From NCBI RefSeq assembly GCF_000003605.2, contig NW_003111477.1:146463-193026 (forward strand): a stretch of DNA of 46,564 nucleotides, given 5' to 3'. Position 1 is the first letter of the stretch. The number at the start of each line of letters is the position of its first letter. The DNA is from Saccoglossus kowalevskii (taxonomy: Eukaryota; Hemichordata; Enteropneusta; Harrimaniidae). Shown in pieces: positions 35,631-46,488 of the stretch. The notes below the pieces were generated by a model, which had not been told where the DNA came from, made no database searches, and saw only the letters and a list, made by a program, of their open reading frames with translations. The position numbers were made by a program, and so were the translations under genes.

Positions 35631-35863
35631 ATGGCGGTGGTCGTCGCGTCGCCTATGTGCAACATATGTGTTGATAAACATTGATTTTCCCACAATACAA
35701 TGCGCACTTCCAATGAAATCACCCGACGAGCACGAGTTTTACCCTGGGCGCGACTTGCACTATTTACTGCCGGCGACTCACAAAAAAAAATACCTAATTA
35801 AAACTTTATAACTCTCAGTTTGTATCTCACGCATGCGTGGTGCGACGACCCACACCCTTCAAC
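35631..35863. mobile_element. TTAA-flanked MITE, long form, copy C
   Basis: The element of about 233 bp lies between TTAA at 35627-35630 and 35864-35867. It has GGCGGTGGTCGTCGCG at the left end and GCGACGACCCACACCC at the right. The interior is collinear with copy A in astacin intron 8, with small deletions. Confidence 0.75.
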
Positions 35864-35867
35864 TTAA

Positions 35868-37620
35868 TAATGTTGGTAGTTTAATATACGTCAAATATAA
35901 CAGTGTCTCAATCAACATTCTCATTTGAGGTGAATTTGTTACAAAAGTTGTCATTCACCCTTGTTATTTCAGTTGGACAAATAACAGAATTGACCAACAT
36001 CGATAGATTGATAAACTATTATTTTTAACATCATTTAAAATAGTTGAATGTTTGGCATCCATCTTCACCCAATCAGATAAAAGTTGGGGGAATTAATAAT
36101 TAGGCTATCTGTGCTGTGCAATCATACATCTCAACCTGATTGTCAAATGTTTGCACAAAGGCACATTATTACGTTTAGAATTCGAAAAACATCAACAACC
36201 AAATATAATAGAACATTTGTTTAACGCACTGTCACTGTATCTTTGCTTTCATTGCGCTCGTTAATAACAGTTAATAGAACATCATTGATATACCTTAATT
36301 TGTAATGCATAATTATATATGCAAGTTCAATTTCATGGAGACATGGCTAATTTCTATAGTTATTAAATGACCCTTGATAATCATGTTTGCGCGTGAATGT
36401 ATGAAAAACAACTATAACATTAGTAAACGTAAATGGAATGACTAAAACACCATGGCAAATCGCATTATACTTCAAATGCTTTGAAAACGCAAATTTAGAA
36501 GGGGATGTTTTATCTCATTTGCAATTGTGTGTGGGTTTTTTTTTAGCAAAAATACCAATAATATTGAGCAAGATTGTCACATCGAATACTACTGTTGACA
36601 TTCCACGTGCAATAAAACAACACGATTTTTGATGATTGTCTTCAATCAAATTATTGTCTCAAACGTTTGAAAAACACTATTAGACTAAACTCACCAGAAA
36701 ATAAAATAGATTCACACAATGTTTTTTAGTGTGTGTATTCTACAATATAAAATATACACTGTTTTGTTGGAAAAGCCGTGTAGAAGTTCAGGAAAAATGA
36801 TTGTGTTTTGTGATCTCGACAATTGTCATATGGAGTAAATATTTTGCGAGCTCGATGTGTGAACATACTTTCTCACCAACCTGTGCGGGGTTGAACTGAT
36901 AAGTCACATATTTTACCCCGGTATAATACATAGATCACTTGATTTGGTTAAGATGTCTATAACATTGTTTTCCAGCAACATGGAATTATTATGACCATGA
37001 ATATTTCACTTCACCAGCAGAGAATGCAATAATAATCAAAACAGCACAATTTGACCAAAATTACTAATATTTTTGCAATGTTCCCGCGAAAAGTATGTTC
37101 CCAGGGCGAGAGACGTTTCTCGGATATACACAAAATTATATGAAACTAAATAATTTCATGACATTCCTCCCTCTCAGACCAAATTACATCCTGTGTTTGC
37201 GTCGTACTATACAATAAAATATGAGAAATTCGGAGTACAAAACAGTGAAATAAAGTATGAAATAAAATTATTATAAATTACAAATGAATCATAATCTACT
37301 TATGTGAGCGAATTACTTGTACCTGTAAAGTAAGGTTTTGGTCATTACAAAAATCAATAACAAGTCATTGTTAATGAAAAATCTGACATATCAATTTGAT
37401 GCTGATGAAGTCATTGCGATTAGATTGAAACCATTAATAGGAAATGGATTTGTAAAAAATTATGATTTAGTGCTTTTACACGAGAATTGGACATTGGGCA
37501 GTCATATTGAATCAAATCACAAAAATAATGTTGGTGCAGATGTTTCTCTTGGTATACTATCTTTGTACAGAAACGTTCATTGCATTCAAGATAAAGTAGC
37601 ATGGGTACCATGAAAAACTA
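35868..37620. other. AT-rich intergenic sequence, no gene recognised
   Basis: The open frame at 37338-37613 (plus) is the longest, but has no recognisable domain and may be part of the adjacent repeat. Confidence 0.4.
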
Positions 37621-37998
37621 AATAGACGCCAGTCGGTCATATTTGTTCGAATCACGAAAAAAATGACGTGCACCTACAACCCAATATGTATGATCATCAT
37701 ACCAACTTTGATTCAAATCGGCCCAGTCATCTCCGAGAAACTGCTGCGAACACGTTTAGGTATCAGAAATAGCAAATTTTACATCAAAATGGCCGCCAGT
37801 CGGCCATTTTTTCTCTGATCATGAAGTAACTTGACGCGCATATGTAAGACATTATGTATTGTCGTCATGTATAGTTTGAATGAAATTCGACAATGGGTGT
37901 CCGAGATATAGCTCCGGACGTACGTATGGAGGGACGGACGAAACAAACCCAAAGTAATAGTCCCCTGTTTTCGGACTTCGTCCGAATGGGGACTAACA
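37621..37998 (+). mobile_element. satellite-type element with terminal hairpin
   Basis: Two diverged direct units of about 166 bp begin GCCAGTCGG at 37628 and 37794. They are followed by a GGAGGGACGGACGAAAC tract and a compound hairpin at 37958-37995 (arms TAGTCCCC/GGGGACTA outside, TTCGGAC/GTCCGAA inside). The order tandem units, GACGGAC tract, terminal hairpin is the same as in the insertion at 40435-41279. I could not place the left end. Helentron-derived (HINE or pearl-like) origin is inferred. Confidence 0.55.
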
Positions 37999-38153
37999 AA
38001 GCCATATCATTCTTATTCATTATTTGCTTTATAATCAATGCTCTTTCATATTACATTTCCAAGAATTTAGTTCAAAGTTCAAAATGTACCAATGTCTGTG
38101 GTCCATGAGTTTGAATAGCTAAATAAATCAAATATGCCTAAGATCATCATCAT

Positions 38154-38400
38154 TTAGGTTAATTCTTCTGATTGTTCCAAATGCGTAATAGTTGGTCGGG
38201 TTACGTTCTCTTCCTGGATATCTTCGCGGAACATTAGGTGGTTAGTAGCATCCACTTTTATACTTCCATCAGCAACAGAATCAGAATTGTCCGGGATATT
38301 TTCTGCAAGTGTTTCTGTTGCTGGCTCGGAAGTAGTATCAACATTTAAGTTTACAGATTCTGAATGGTCACCAGCAACTACTGTCGGTTCACACATCGGT
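38154..38400 (-). pseudogene. Gypsy polyprotein C-terminal acidic tail
   Basis: An 80-codon open frame ending at the polyprotein stop, rich in Glu, Asp, Ser and Thr, follows the integrase C-terminal region. Such tails are common after the integrase in Gypsy polyproteins. It has no catalytic motif. Confidence 0.5.
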
Positions 38401-38648
38401 GTCTCACCACCATGAGTTTCTGATCTGTCTTTCGATCAATTATAGGTGCCTTAACAATGGCAGCAGCATCCAACAGGTTCTCCTCTGGTAAACCAATTTG
38501 CATGCGTGGATCCAAGCTAACCATAGGCACATGATTCAACAAGGAGACTATCAATTTCCCTTGATATTTCTTCTGCTTCTCATAATGGACGATCTTAAAC
38601 TTACTGCGGGGCTTCTTTGAATCCTGTACATCACATCTAAATATCGAC

Positions 38649-39136
38649 TTATGACCAAGGCCCTTTAAAGTTTAGCTGCGATTTTGGACTCATTCTCTTT
38701 CTCCTTCTTTCTTCCTTCAACCATACAAATTCTCCAGGTTTAAAACCTTGTCTGTCCAAGTGCCGATCGTCATATTTCTTCTGGACACAAGCACTTACTG
38801 CCACCTGATCACTAGCCCAGGCATGAGCTTTCTGCATTTTTGTGGCATCTGACAACGTGCACATGCATCACACGGCCTGATATATGCTCTGATATCAGAT
38901 GTCATTCCCTACCAGAAGTACCGCTGTCTCAGTTTAGAGAGATTTATCCATTCCCAAATGTCCACCTGCTTTACCTGTGTGCAGCCATGCAACACCTGCT
39001 GTTTACAGTCTAGAGGCAAATATAACTGCCAGGTCACTTGCGTGTCATCAGCACTTTCAAACAATCTATGCAGAACACCATTCCTGACAGGAAGATGATC
39101 AAATGAAGACCAGCACATTTTTAAGTTTTTTCCCAT
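38649..39136 (-). pseudogene. Gypsy integrase remnant lacking catalytic core
   Basis: The region 39136 to about 38868 carries the N-terminal zinc-binding part, ending in C-D-A-C. By 38864 the frame is already in the C-terminal domain (K-K-Y-D-D-R, G-E-F-V-W-L, then a G-P-W motif). The intervening DDE core, normally some 150 residues or more, is absent, so an internal deletion is inferred. Small frameshifts also interrupt the zinc-binding part. The product could not integrate DNA. Confidence 0.75.
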
Positions 39137-39994
39137 GCAGGTCGTTGCATAGCATGCTCAACAGCAGAAATTAAAATGCTCATACCAGCCAGCTGATGCT
39201 GTTTCTCTCGGAGTTCACAGTGGGTCCATGTTGGGTATTGCACCAAAATACCAACGTCTGACTGCCTATTCATCTCACCAGCAGTACTACCAACTCCTAC
39301 AACATCCTGACCAACCGGTACATATTCAGAAGCTAATGGGTTCAATGAAGAAGCTTTCTGACTAGATCCATCATCCGAATCTTGGTCACATTTAGAGACA
39401 CTAGTGCTAGCATGCATCTGACTACATTGTTTACATCTATAAGTAGGTGCTCTACTTAATGCATCTGCATTGCCATGACGTTTGCCCGGCCTATAGACAA
39501 TGGTGAAATCAAATTGTTGCAATAATTTAATCCAGCAAGCCAGCTGACCCTCAGGATTTTTGAATTGCATTAACCATGTTAAAGAAGCATGATCTGTCCG
39601 AAATGTGAATTTTCTTCCTAAACAAACAATGACGATAGTGTTTGACATAATTTACAACTGCAAGCAACTCTCTTCTGGTCACACAATATCTGCGCTCTGC
39701 AGCTGACAAAGCCCGACCTGCATAACCAATGAGCCGTTATTTCCCATCCTGTATCTAGAACAAAACAGCACCAATGCCACAACCACTAGCATCGGTATCT
39801 AGTATAAAGGTTTCGTCTTCAGATGGAAATGCCAAAACAGGAGCAGATGTCAAAGTATCCTTCAGACTATCATAGGCATTTTGACATTGCATTGTCCAAT
39901 CAAAGGCAAAATTCTTCTTCGTTAACTCATTCAAGGGTCGTGCTAATTCTGTGAACCCCCCTGACAAAACGTCTGTAGTATGAGGCCAAATCAA
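39121..39994 (-). pseudogene. Gypsy RNase H domain
   Basis: Two frames are involved. 39994-39755 contains D-T-D-A-S, holding the first catalytic aspartate, followed by G-I-G-A-V-L-F. 39648-39121 contains T-D-H-A-S-L-T-W-L and the H-G-N-A-D-A-L-S-R end. Between them a stop and a frameshift break the reading. The C-terminal part then runs into a linker with a C-x2-C motif before the integrase zinc region. Normal role: removing RNA from the RNA-DNA hybrid during reverse transcription. Confidence 0.85.
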
Positions 39995-42080
39995 TGAAAG
40001 AACGAACCTCTTTCACAGAACTGGGTGTAGGCCAATGCCGTATTACGGCCACCTTTTCAGGATCTGTCTCAACCCCATATTCCGAAATTCTGTGACCCAA
40101 AAATTCAACTACAGAGGCAAACAGCACATATTTGTTTTAACCCTGCCTGCTGTAGCCAATCAAAAAACAATTCTAACCGTTTCAATTTCTCCTCAAATAC
40201 AATAATGTCATCCAGATACAAGATTAAGATTTTCCATGACAAGCCACGGAAACAACGTTCCATAATTCTTTCAAAAGTGCTTACACCATTGGTCAAGCCA
40301 AATGGAAGCACTTTCCACTAGTATAACCCAGTTTTCGTACAAAAGGCAGTGTATTGTTTAGACTCCGGCACAAGTTCAATTTGCCAATATCCTGATTGTA
40401 AATCTAATGTAAACAAGCAGCCTATCGGCTGAGATAGCTCCGCTGTTAGAAATGCACATTTCAATTAAAGAACTGAAGACATCATCAGAAAATGAACAAT
40501 ATGTATAGTATCAAAGCAATCGGACTTACAGTTTTTAACAAGAAGTCTAAAATATCACTTTCTACCAAAAATGACAAAAATATTCACCAAAATTATAGAA
40601 TCCAAGATATCATCACGAAATGAACAAATCTGAGAAAGGTCTACATGTAGTATCTAAATATGTAATATCAAAGCAATTGAACCATTGGTTTTTAACAAGA
40701 AGTCGAAAATATCACTTTTTACCAAAAATTACAAAAATATTCACGAAAATTAGAGAGTTGAAGACATCATCACAAAATGAACAAATCTGAGAGAGGTCCA
40801 CATGTAGTACCTATATATGTAGTATCAAAGCAATTGGACTTGCGGTTTTTAACAAGAAGTCGAAAATAATCACTTTTTACCAAAAATGATAAAAATATTC
40901 ACCAAAATTAGAGAATTGAAGATATCATTACAAAATGAACAATTCTGAGAGAGGTCCACATGTAGTACCTATATATGTAATATCAAAGCAATTGCACTTG
41001 CGGTTTTTAACAAGAAGTCGAAAATATCACTTTTTACCAAAAATGACAAAAATATTCACCAAAATTAGAGAATTGAAGATATCAACATGAAATGAACAAA
41101 CCTAAGAGAGGTCTACCCAAGGTACATATACACCAAGTATCAAAGCATTCAGGCTTGTAGTTTTCAAGAAGAAGTCGAAAAAGTAACACATTGACACGGA
41201 CGACGACGACGGACGACGGACAACGACGGACAATCACTCATATGATAAGCTCCGCTCGACAAAGTCGACAGCGGAGCTAAAAACCATTTTGACCCATAGA
41301 GTGATTCCAAAGCATCAGCAATCCTTGGGAGAGGAAAGCTGTCTTGGAATGTCACTGAATTAAATTTACGATAGTCTATGCACATCCTTTGCGTCCCATC
41401 TTTTTCTGGACCAAGACTACCCGGGAGGCCCAAGGATTGACAGACTCTTCAATTAATCCCCTATCCAAGAGATCTTTTGTCTGTCTCTCAATCTCTCTGT
41501 GTTTCCATATTGGAGCATGGTATGGAGCTTGTCGTACTGGTTTTCCGTGTACTATTTCATGTTTTATCAGATCCACTTTACCTAAATCCTTACCATCACA
41601 ACTAAAGGCACCAGAAGATTTGACCAACATATCAACAAACTGTTGTTTCTGCGTTTTATCCAAACCCACACTACTCTTCCTGTACAGCTCCTTAAGATGA
41701 CTCGGCACAAGAGCTTCAAAATCGTCTGAGTTTGCCTGGGGGGAATTAGATCTAGTAGTACTAGAAGGTGTACTAATATTACTTTCATTACTATGATTAT
41801 TTACAATGGCTTCCTTCTTATCCGCCAAGCAATCCTTCTGGAGATCAAATGGTAAGACCCTATCTGTATCAACCCTACAAAGTGCGATAGCAGTCCCAGC
41901 TTTAAGTATTCGGTCAGTGGGAGTCACATTGAGTGTTTGGATTGGTATCCTAGCACTCCATGGATATACAACAGCATGACACACTCCAATGCCATTTTTA
42001 AAACTACCAGTAGAACGAGTTTGCATAACACAAGCAGTGTAATTCACCTCATGTCCAGGGACTACACAAGATCTCCCCAT
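39927..42080 (-). pseudogene. Gypsy protease-RT linker and reverse transcriptase, interrupted
   Basis: The frame 42080-41376 covers the linker and the RT entry (H-G-K-P-V-R-Q, N-P-W-A-S-R-V-V-L-V). A shift near 41400 moves to the frame with C-I-D-Y-R-K-F-N, which ends at G-S-K-W-F by 41283. A satellite-cored insertion (40435-41279) then splits the domain. It resumes with L-D-L-Q-S-G-Y-W-Q-I, has an in-frame TAG at 40318-40320, then L-P-F-G-L-T and the catalytic box Y-L-D-D at about 40210. Another shift near 40120 precedes the thumb and connection segment (F-L-G-H-R-I-S). It is non-functional. Confidence 0.85.
40435..41279. mobile_element. 845-bp satellite-cored TIR element inserted in RT
   Basis: The termini TAGCTCCGCTG (40435-40445) and CAGCGGAGCTA (41269-41279) are perfect inverted repeats. 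Between them lie about four and a half tandem units of about 157 bp, marked by TCAAAGCA at 40511, 40668, 40825, 40983 and 41140. A GACGACGGAC tract and a 31-nt hairpin (41248-41278, arms AGCTCCGCT/AGCGGAGCT around CGAC-AAA-GTCG) follow. It has no coding sequence. Bivalve pearl-type and Helentron-associated elements share this plan, so that class is inferred. The insertion interrupts the reverse transcriptase frame. Confidence 0.8.
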
Positions 42081-42301
42081 TCTTGTCGCAAAAGGGCGCT
42101 CAGCAAAGCCAATTCCACCTTGTTTTGGTCTTTATCAACAACAATGCTGGATACGTAAGGCTTTAGATTTACTGAGTAATGTGGACTATCAAAACACGGG
42201 ATTATATGACCCTCCTGTTCCAACACACCATTGAATGCATCAGTTTTACTTTTTAACGGACCTAGTGTAGACATACCAAGTACACCGGTATCCCAATTCA
42301 A

Positions 42302-42700
42302 AATATATATCGGTACTTCAACAGTTTAACCACATAAAGTGACATCAATGGTGGATCTAGGGGGGGTTTTGGGGTCCAGATTTAGGGGTCCTCTCTCCCC
42401 CTGTTGAAAAATTTATTCAATCTGTTTTTGTATAATATGAACAATTGTTAACTTAGTCAGGCGATTTTAAAGTTTGGATATAAAATTTAAAAAATCCTGT
42501 ATCCGCCCCTGGACATGCATATAGCAGAACCCAAGTACTTCCTGTTTATGATTACCAAAAGCATATACTGGCTCCCTGACCACCTGTAGCTGTGGTCTTT
42601 CCGTTTCTGGTACTTTCAAATACCAATGCTCAGCCAGAAATGAATCGGTAGCCCCAGTGTTTATTTAAATATGGCCTTTAACACCATGAATCTCTACATC
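42302..42700 (-). pseudogene. Gypsy aspartic protease remnant
   Basis: The minus strand near 42661-42653 reads N-T-G-A-T where Gypsy proteases have the catalytic D-T-G-A, with a stop two codons upstream. The following stretch (S-F-L-A-E-H-W-Y) fits the protease core. The catalytic aspartate is replaced by asparagine, and a MITE (42346-42511) interrupts the domain. The function would have been polyprotein processing. Confidence 0.65.
42346..42511. mobile_element. hAT-like MITE in the protease region
   Basis: The ends CAATGGTGGATCTAGGGG and CCTGTATCCGCCCCTGG are imperfect inverted repeats resembling the widespread C-A-G-x-G-G-C-G-G-A-T-C-C-A-G-G-G termini of hAT elements. The body of about 166 bp has no ORF. 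ACAT flanks both sides, but a clean 8-bp target duplication is not visible. Confidence 0.6.
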
Positions 42701-42886
42701 AGCAAACAATCTTGTTTTACCACACCAATTTTCACTATTGGTCATTGAACGTGTTCTAATTTTTCCCAAGACACTACTGTGACAGATTTCCCGGGTCTGC
42801 TCTCTTTGTTTTGCTTTACTGGGACTGGGGGTTGACCCCCACACCCCGTCCGTTGATGTTTAAATCACTAGGTTTTGTCTGGTGGA

Positions 42887-43980
42887 ACAATCCTTACGAA
42901 AATGAACAGGTTTCTGGCAAGCGTAACATACTTTCTGACTTTTACTCTGTTTGTACCTTTGGCCTTTTGACCTCTTCTACACATTGTTGCAGCCCTTTTA
43001 CACCAACTAAATCAGACAGCTGATCAGGGCCACTATCACTGTTACCAAGAATACCAATACCAGGCCGCTTTTTCAAATCAGAGCCAAGTTTGGTTAAAGG
43101 GCGAGTCGTCGTGCCTCGTCCTGTTCGATATGGGACTCATAGCGGCGTATACAACGTAAACACATTATTTACATGAAATTCGAACACGTGCTGCGCGACG
43201 ACCACCGCGCTTTAATGTCAAATAGTTTTCCTCCTGTATGCTCTCACTTACTACTGTCTCATTCACTTTACGGCGGATTTCAGGCGAATCTATAGCATTG
43301 AAATATGCATCAATGCAGAGTTGTTCAAATATCTCCCCTCCAGTTTCAGGGTAACCAATAGCAACCATCTCATGTATATCTTGAGCCAAACTCTGTAAAC
43401 TTTCACCCTCATTTCGGTGTCTCTGTTTTAAGCTCAAGCGACTAATATCTCATTTACCGATAGAACCAAATCGAAAAGCCAAACGATGACATCAATCCTT
43501 ATATGTCAATTGTGCTATGTCAACCGTGCTTAATAACTGTAAAACTGGTCCAGTTAACATTGCCAGCAAATACTCTTTGTGTTGACTCACTCCCAAATTA
43601 TGCATATCACAATAAATATTAAAGTGAATTCTATAGTGTCCCATGACAAACTACCATCATATTGCCGAGAGGTCAATCTAGCACGATGAAAATTACCCAT
43701 TGAACTCTCTGGAAAACTAGATTTAGTGGCTACATTACAAACATTTTTCTCACTTGCAATAACTGGTGCTTTATCAGCTTGATTATTTATTCCACCCAGT
43801 TTACTTTCTTTGGCGGATGTAAACTCGTCACTAACACGCGCCCTTTCAGCCTGACTGGATTGCTTAGCAACAACACCACGTTGATCTAAAAATAACCCGC
43901 TCTTATCGGGACTTTTATGTTCCCGCCATTTTCGAACAGAGCCATTTTTGTCAGTATTCGCAACAAATAAACAATAAGCT
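42887..43980 (-). pseudogene. Gypsy gag remnant with CCHC zinc knuckle
   Basis: The capsid-like region is spread over several frames from about 43980. The clearest piece is 43437-43212 (S-L-K-Q-R-H-R-N-E-G-E-S-L-Q). Stops and a frameshift separate it from the upstream part around 43700-43900. A TTAA MITE (43098-43211) splits it. Downstream, 42928-42887 encodes C-Y-A-C-Q-K-P-V-H-F-R-K-D-C, a C-x2-C-x4-H-x4-C nucleic-acid-binding knuckle. Gag would form the particle shell and bind the RNA. Confidence 0.75.
43098..43211. mobile_element. TTAA-flanked MITE, short form, copy D (in gag)
   Basis: The 114-bp element lies between TTAA at 43094-43097 and 43212-43215. It has termini AGGGCGAGTCGTCGTGCC and GCGCGACGACCACCGCGCT. 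The interior is nearly the same as copy B at 10664-10788. Its insertion in gag shows it moved after the retrotransposon arrived. Confidence 0.82.
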
Positions 43981-45420
43981 TTAACGTTGTACTTCCTTGA
44001 TTTGGTATAATTCTGTTGTCTGGACTTGAGAACAGTTGCAACTATAGAGGGCGCTGCAATCCTAATGATAATAATTATAAAAACATAACATGGACATCAA
44101 GACACATCAAATACATTAACCAAAAGCCCTGAGAAGTCAGGACGTGTCGTTTATTCGTTATTTGACACTGTCATCAATGAGCACATAGCAAATCACACAA
44201 TGCAATAATAATTCCTATAGCAGCTAATATGTCTCTGATATTCAATGCTATTCGTCTCTATAGCAACAGTCAAATGGAGTATATATCCACTGAACAATAT
44301 AGGAACAATGGAGTACATAAAATGAAATAGTTCAGGACTAGTTCCGTCACTTACAACTCGTAATAACGTGGACACACGGTAAAACTGACTTCACCTAATT
44401 TGCTTAGTTAGCGTATCCAAGGTCACTCAGTGTCACTGACCTCTACCGGACTAAAATGATCTACTGCATGAAAATACAACACAATTCAACAGTATTCATG
44501 TAAAATTGTATAAAAGCAAATACTAAATAAATCTGAGTAAAATATATCACTGAAAGGATGACTATATATCGGTATACTAGGTCAATCGAACGCAAACACT
44601 CCAATTATAACGGCGCGGGGAATTGTCCGTTTTGTGGAATTCAAAAATAGCCAAACAACTAAATTGCAATACAATTCCTGATGCAACGCTATAAATTCAC
44701 ACTCATGCTAAACTCATCCAATGTGATAGTGTAACACAAGGGAAAATCATATGATTCAATACAAATAACCCACGTCGGTTGCGATTGTCTACAGTTATCG
44801 TTGAATTCAAACTACATGGGGCGGGCAACACACGATTGTAGTTTCAGTTAGTCTTTACAAACCTCCAGCAAATCTTCTACGTTGGTCAACAATGAGCCAC
44901 AGTTCCAGGAATACACTCATCACAATTTCTCCGAAACGCTGGTCGGTGCTGTTGTTACGGCAACACGATGGTTATCAGTTCGTCTCGGCAAATGTCGGTG
45001 AAACTTTAAGCTGGGCGACGATTTCCATGGAAGGCGGTAGAAAGTTCATCAGCGACTCTCACCTCAGGGTGTGCTTCAGCTGTTCAATCAGGTTGCTTGC
45101 AGTCGCTCTGGTGTTCGGCGCTTCCTGCAATACGGTCTGGCACTGATTTGATAGTTAATTCAGGCAGAAATTAAGATGTTTCTTGAACGCCCGGGTAAGA
45201 AAGTTTCTACCAATGGCGGTCTTGTGGCTTTCAACTGCGCGTGAAATCCCGCGGTTTATCGTGATGACGCGTTGGGTACATCCATTTGCAATCATCCAAA
45301 CCTCGCATACATATCGAGTGACCTAATAAACTCGTTACTAGAACCCTGTAAACATGGGACAAAATACAATGTTCCAGGATAAAACAAAAGGAACAAATCT
45401 CCTAATCTGTAAAATATTAG
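43981..45420. other. no gene confirmed; possible minus-strand exon at 45062-45144
   Basis: The region upstream of gag where a 5' LTR would be expected shows no clear LTR or primer-binding site. A less AT-rich patch (about 44880-45290) contains a minus-strand segment bordered by CAAATCAG and CTGAG|GTGAGA. It is open in one frame (C-Q-T-V-L-Q-E-A-P-N-T) and helix-like, but has no proven partners. Confidence 0.35.
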
Positions 45421-45639
45421 CTAATTAAATTGGGCGTGAAAACAAGGTGTGGCACAAGCTTTCTTCAATTCAGCATTATCATTTTCGAGCCGTTTCTGCT
45501 TATCTAATAAAGTTTGTCGCCAATTTTCAAGTTTATTACCCCCCTCTCCTTGCCAGATAACGGGAGTACTCATTTTTATCCCAGAATCGGGAACATTAAA
45601 TGCAACCTCACTATCCACCAACACTGTATTTGCAGCCAT
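45421..45639 (-). CDS. small coiled-coil ORF of unknown function
   Basis: A 72-codon frame runs from ATG 45639 to a stop at 45421. The C-terminal half is charged and heptad-like (K-L-E-N-W-R-Q-T-L-L-D-K-Q-K-R-L-E-N), suggesting a short coiled coil. An upstream in-frame start at 45678 is possible. It lies upstream of the Gypsy gag on the same strand, so it may be a displaced gag leader or an independent small gene. I do not recognise the family. Confidence 0.35.
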   Translation of the reverse strand: MAANTVLVDSEVAFNVPDSGIKMSTPVIWQGEGGNKLENWRQTLLDKQKRLENDNAELKKACATPCFHAQFN

Positions 45640-45935
45640 TCGATCGGCACTACTGACCCACGTATAGGACAGAAGCAATGAAGTGAAAGATGTTATCAGA
45701 ATCCAAATAATGGATTTTCTCTGATCAAGAACAGAAGAGAAGTGTGGCGCTCAGTTTTACCGACTCGATAGCATGAAAACTAACAGAAAATACAAATAAG
45801 ATCACAAGAAAACAAGCTTAGCACAAAGGTTAAATCACAGTCCCTCAACACCCGGTTAGGAAACGCTATTGTTCTATACGCGTGAATCGACGGTTGCGTC
45901 TGGGGGATGCGTGTTTCGCTCTTCCTGCGAGACAA

Positions 45936-46079
45936 TGACGTCATAGTACTGTTGCGTTCTTACGTAAACGTCAGACCCACTCTCAGTATTTCTCGATTTT
46001 TTCATATCTTACGTATAATATACCAGGAGAAGATCATCGAATTTTATTTACAAGATTGTTTTAGTCTTTCTAAATTTAG
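45936..46079 (+). promoter_or_regulatory. candidate promoter and first exon with bZIP sites
   Basis: TGACGTCA (45936-45943, a full palindromic cAMP-response element), TTACGTAA (45960-45967, C/EBP or PAR-bZIP type) and a CGTCA half-site cluster within 40 bp. An initiator-like CTCAGT follows near 45981, and a TTTAG|GTAAGT donor ends a possible untranslated exon at 46079. Direction is inferred from the donor. Confidence 0.4.
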
Positions 46080-46488
46080 GTAAGTATTTTCGATTATGTA
46101 TACTTGTCTCATACCCAAAAAATCAACGTTCATTTTGAGCTTGTGTTTTACTTGATCGTCACCTTTCGACACAATGTTAATGACGGTGGGCATCGTAACT
46201 TTTGGAACCTTTTATATCGTCCTTTTAGCCACTCTTTGCTTATTCATTCAAAAATAATCAAAGTACAATGGTCAACGACTAGGGCAATTCTGCTTATATG
46301 GGTGTAAAATTGTCAATGCGTTTCCTAGACTACGTTTGTTTTCAACACTACTGTCAGAAATTTTAGTTTAAACTTATAAATGTAATCGTAGATGGAGGTT
46401 TTTATGTTTTTATTGCTATGTTTGTGGTTTTGCGACCATTTAACATAATTTTAAAACCATATAAAATTATTTTAATCTGACATTTTAG

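Larger units (their letters stand above)
38154..43980 (-). mobile_element. degenerate Ty3/Gypsy LTR retrotransposon
   Basis: On the minus strand the order is gag, zinc knuckle, protease, reverse transcriptase, RNase H, integrase remnants, acidic tail. That is the Ty3/Gypsy order. Frames are broken by several shifts and stops, the integrase core is missing, and three foreign elements sit inside. I compared the flanks (37.0-38.15 kb against 44-46 kb) for LTRs and saw none. No envelope gene is apparent. Confidence 0.9.

Noticed and set aside
41389-42158. Plus-strand frames of 70-103 codons across the Gypsy region
   Set aside because: They are antisense to the recognisable linker and RT frames and have no domain of their own.
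44892-45146. 84-codon plus-strand ORF
   Set aside because: No domain was recognised. The minus strand has a better exon-like segment in the same place.
44000-46000. Possible 5' LTR of the Gypsy element
   Set aside because: Comparison with 37.0-38.15 kb by eye showed no direct repeat, and no primer-binding site could be named.
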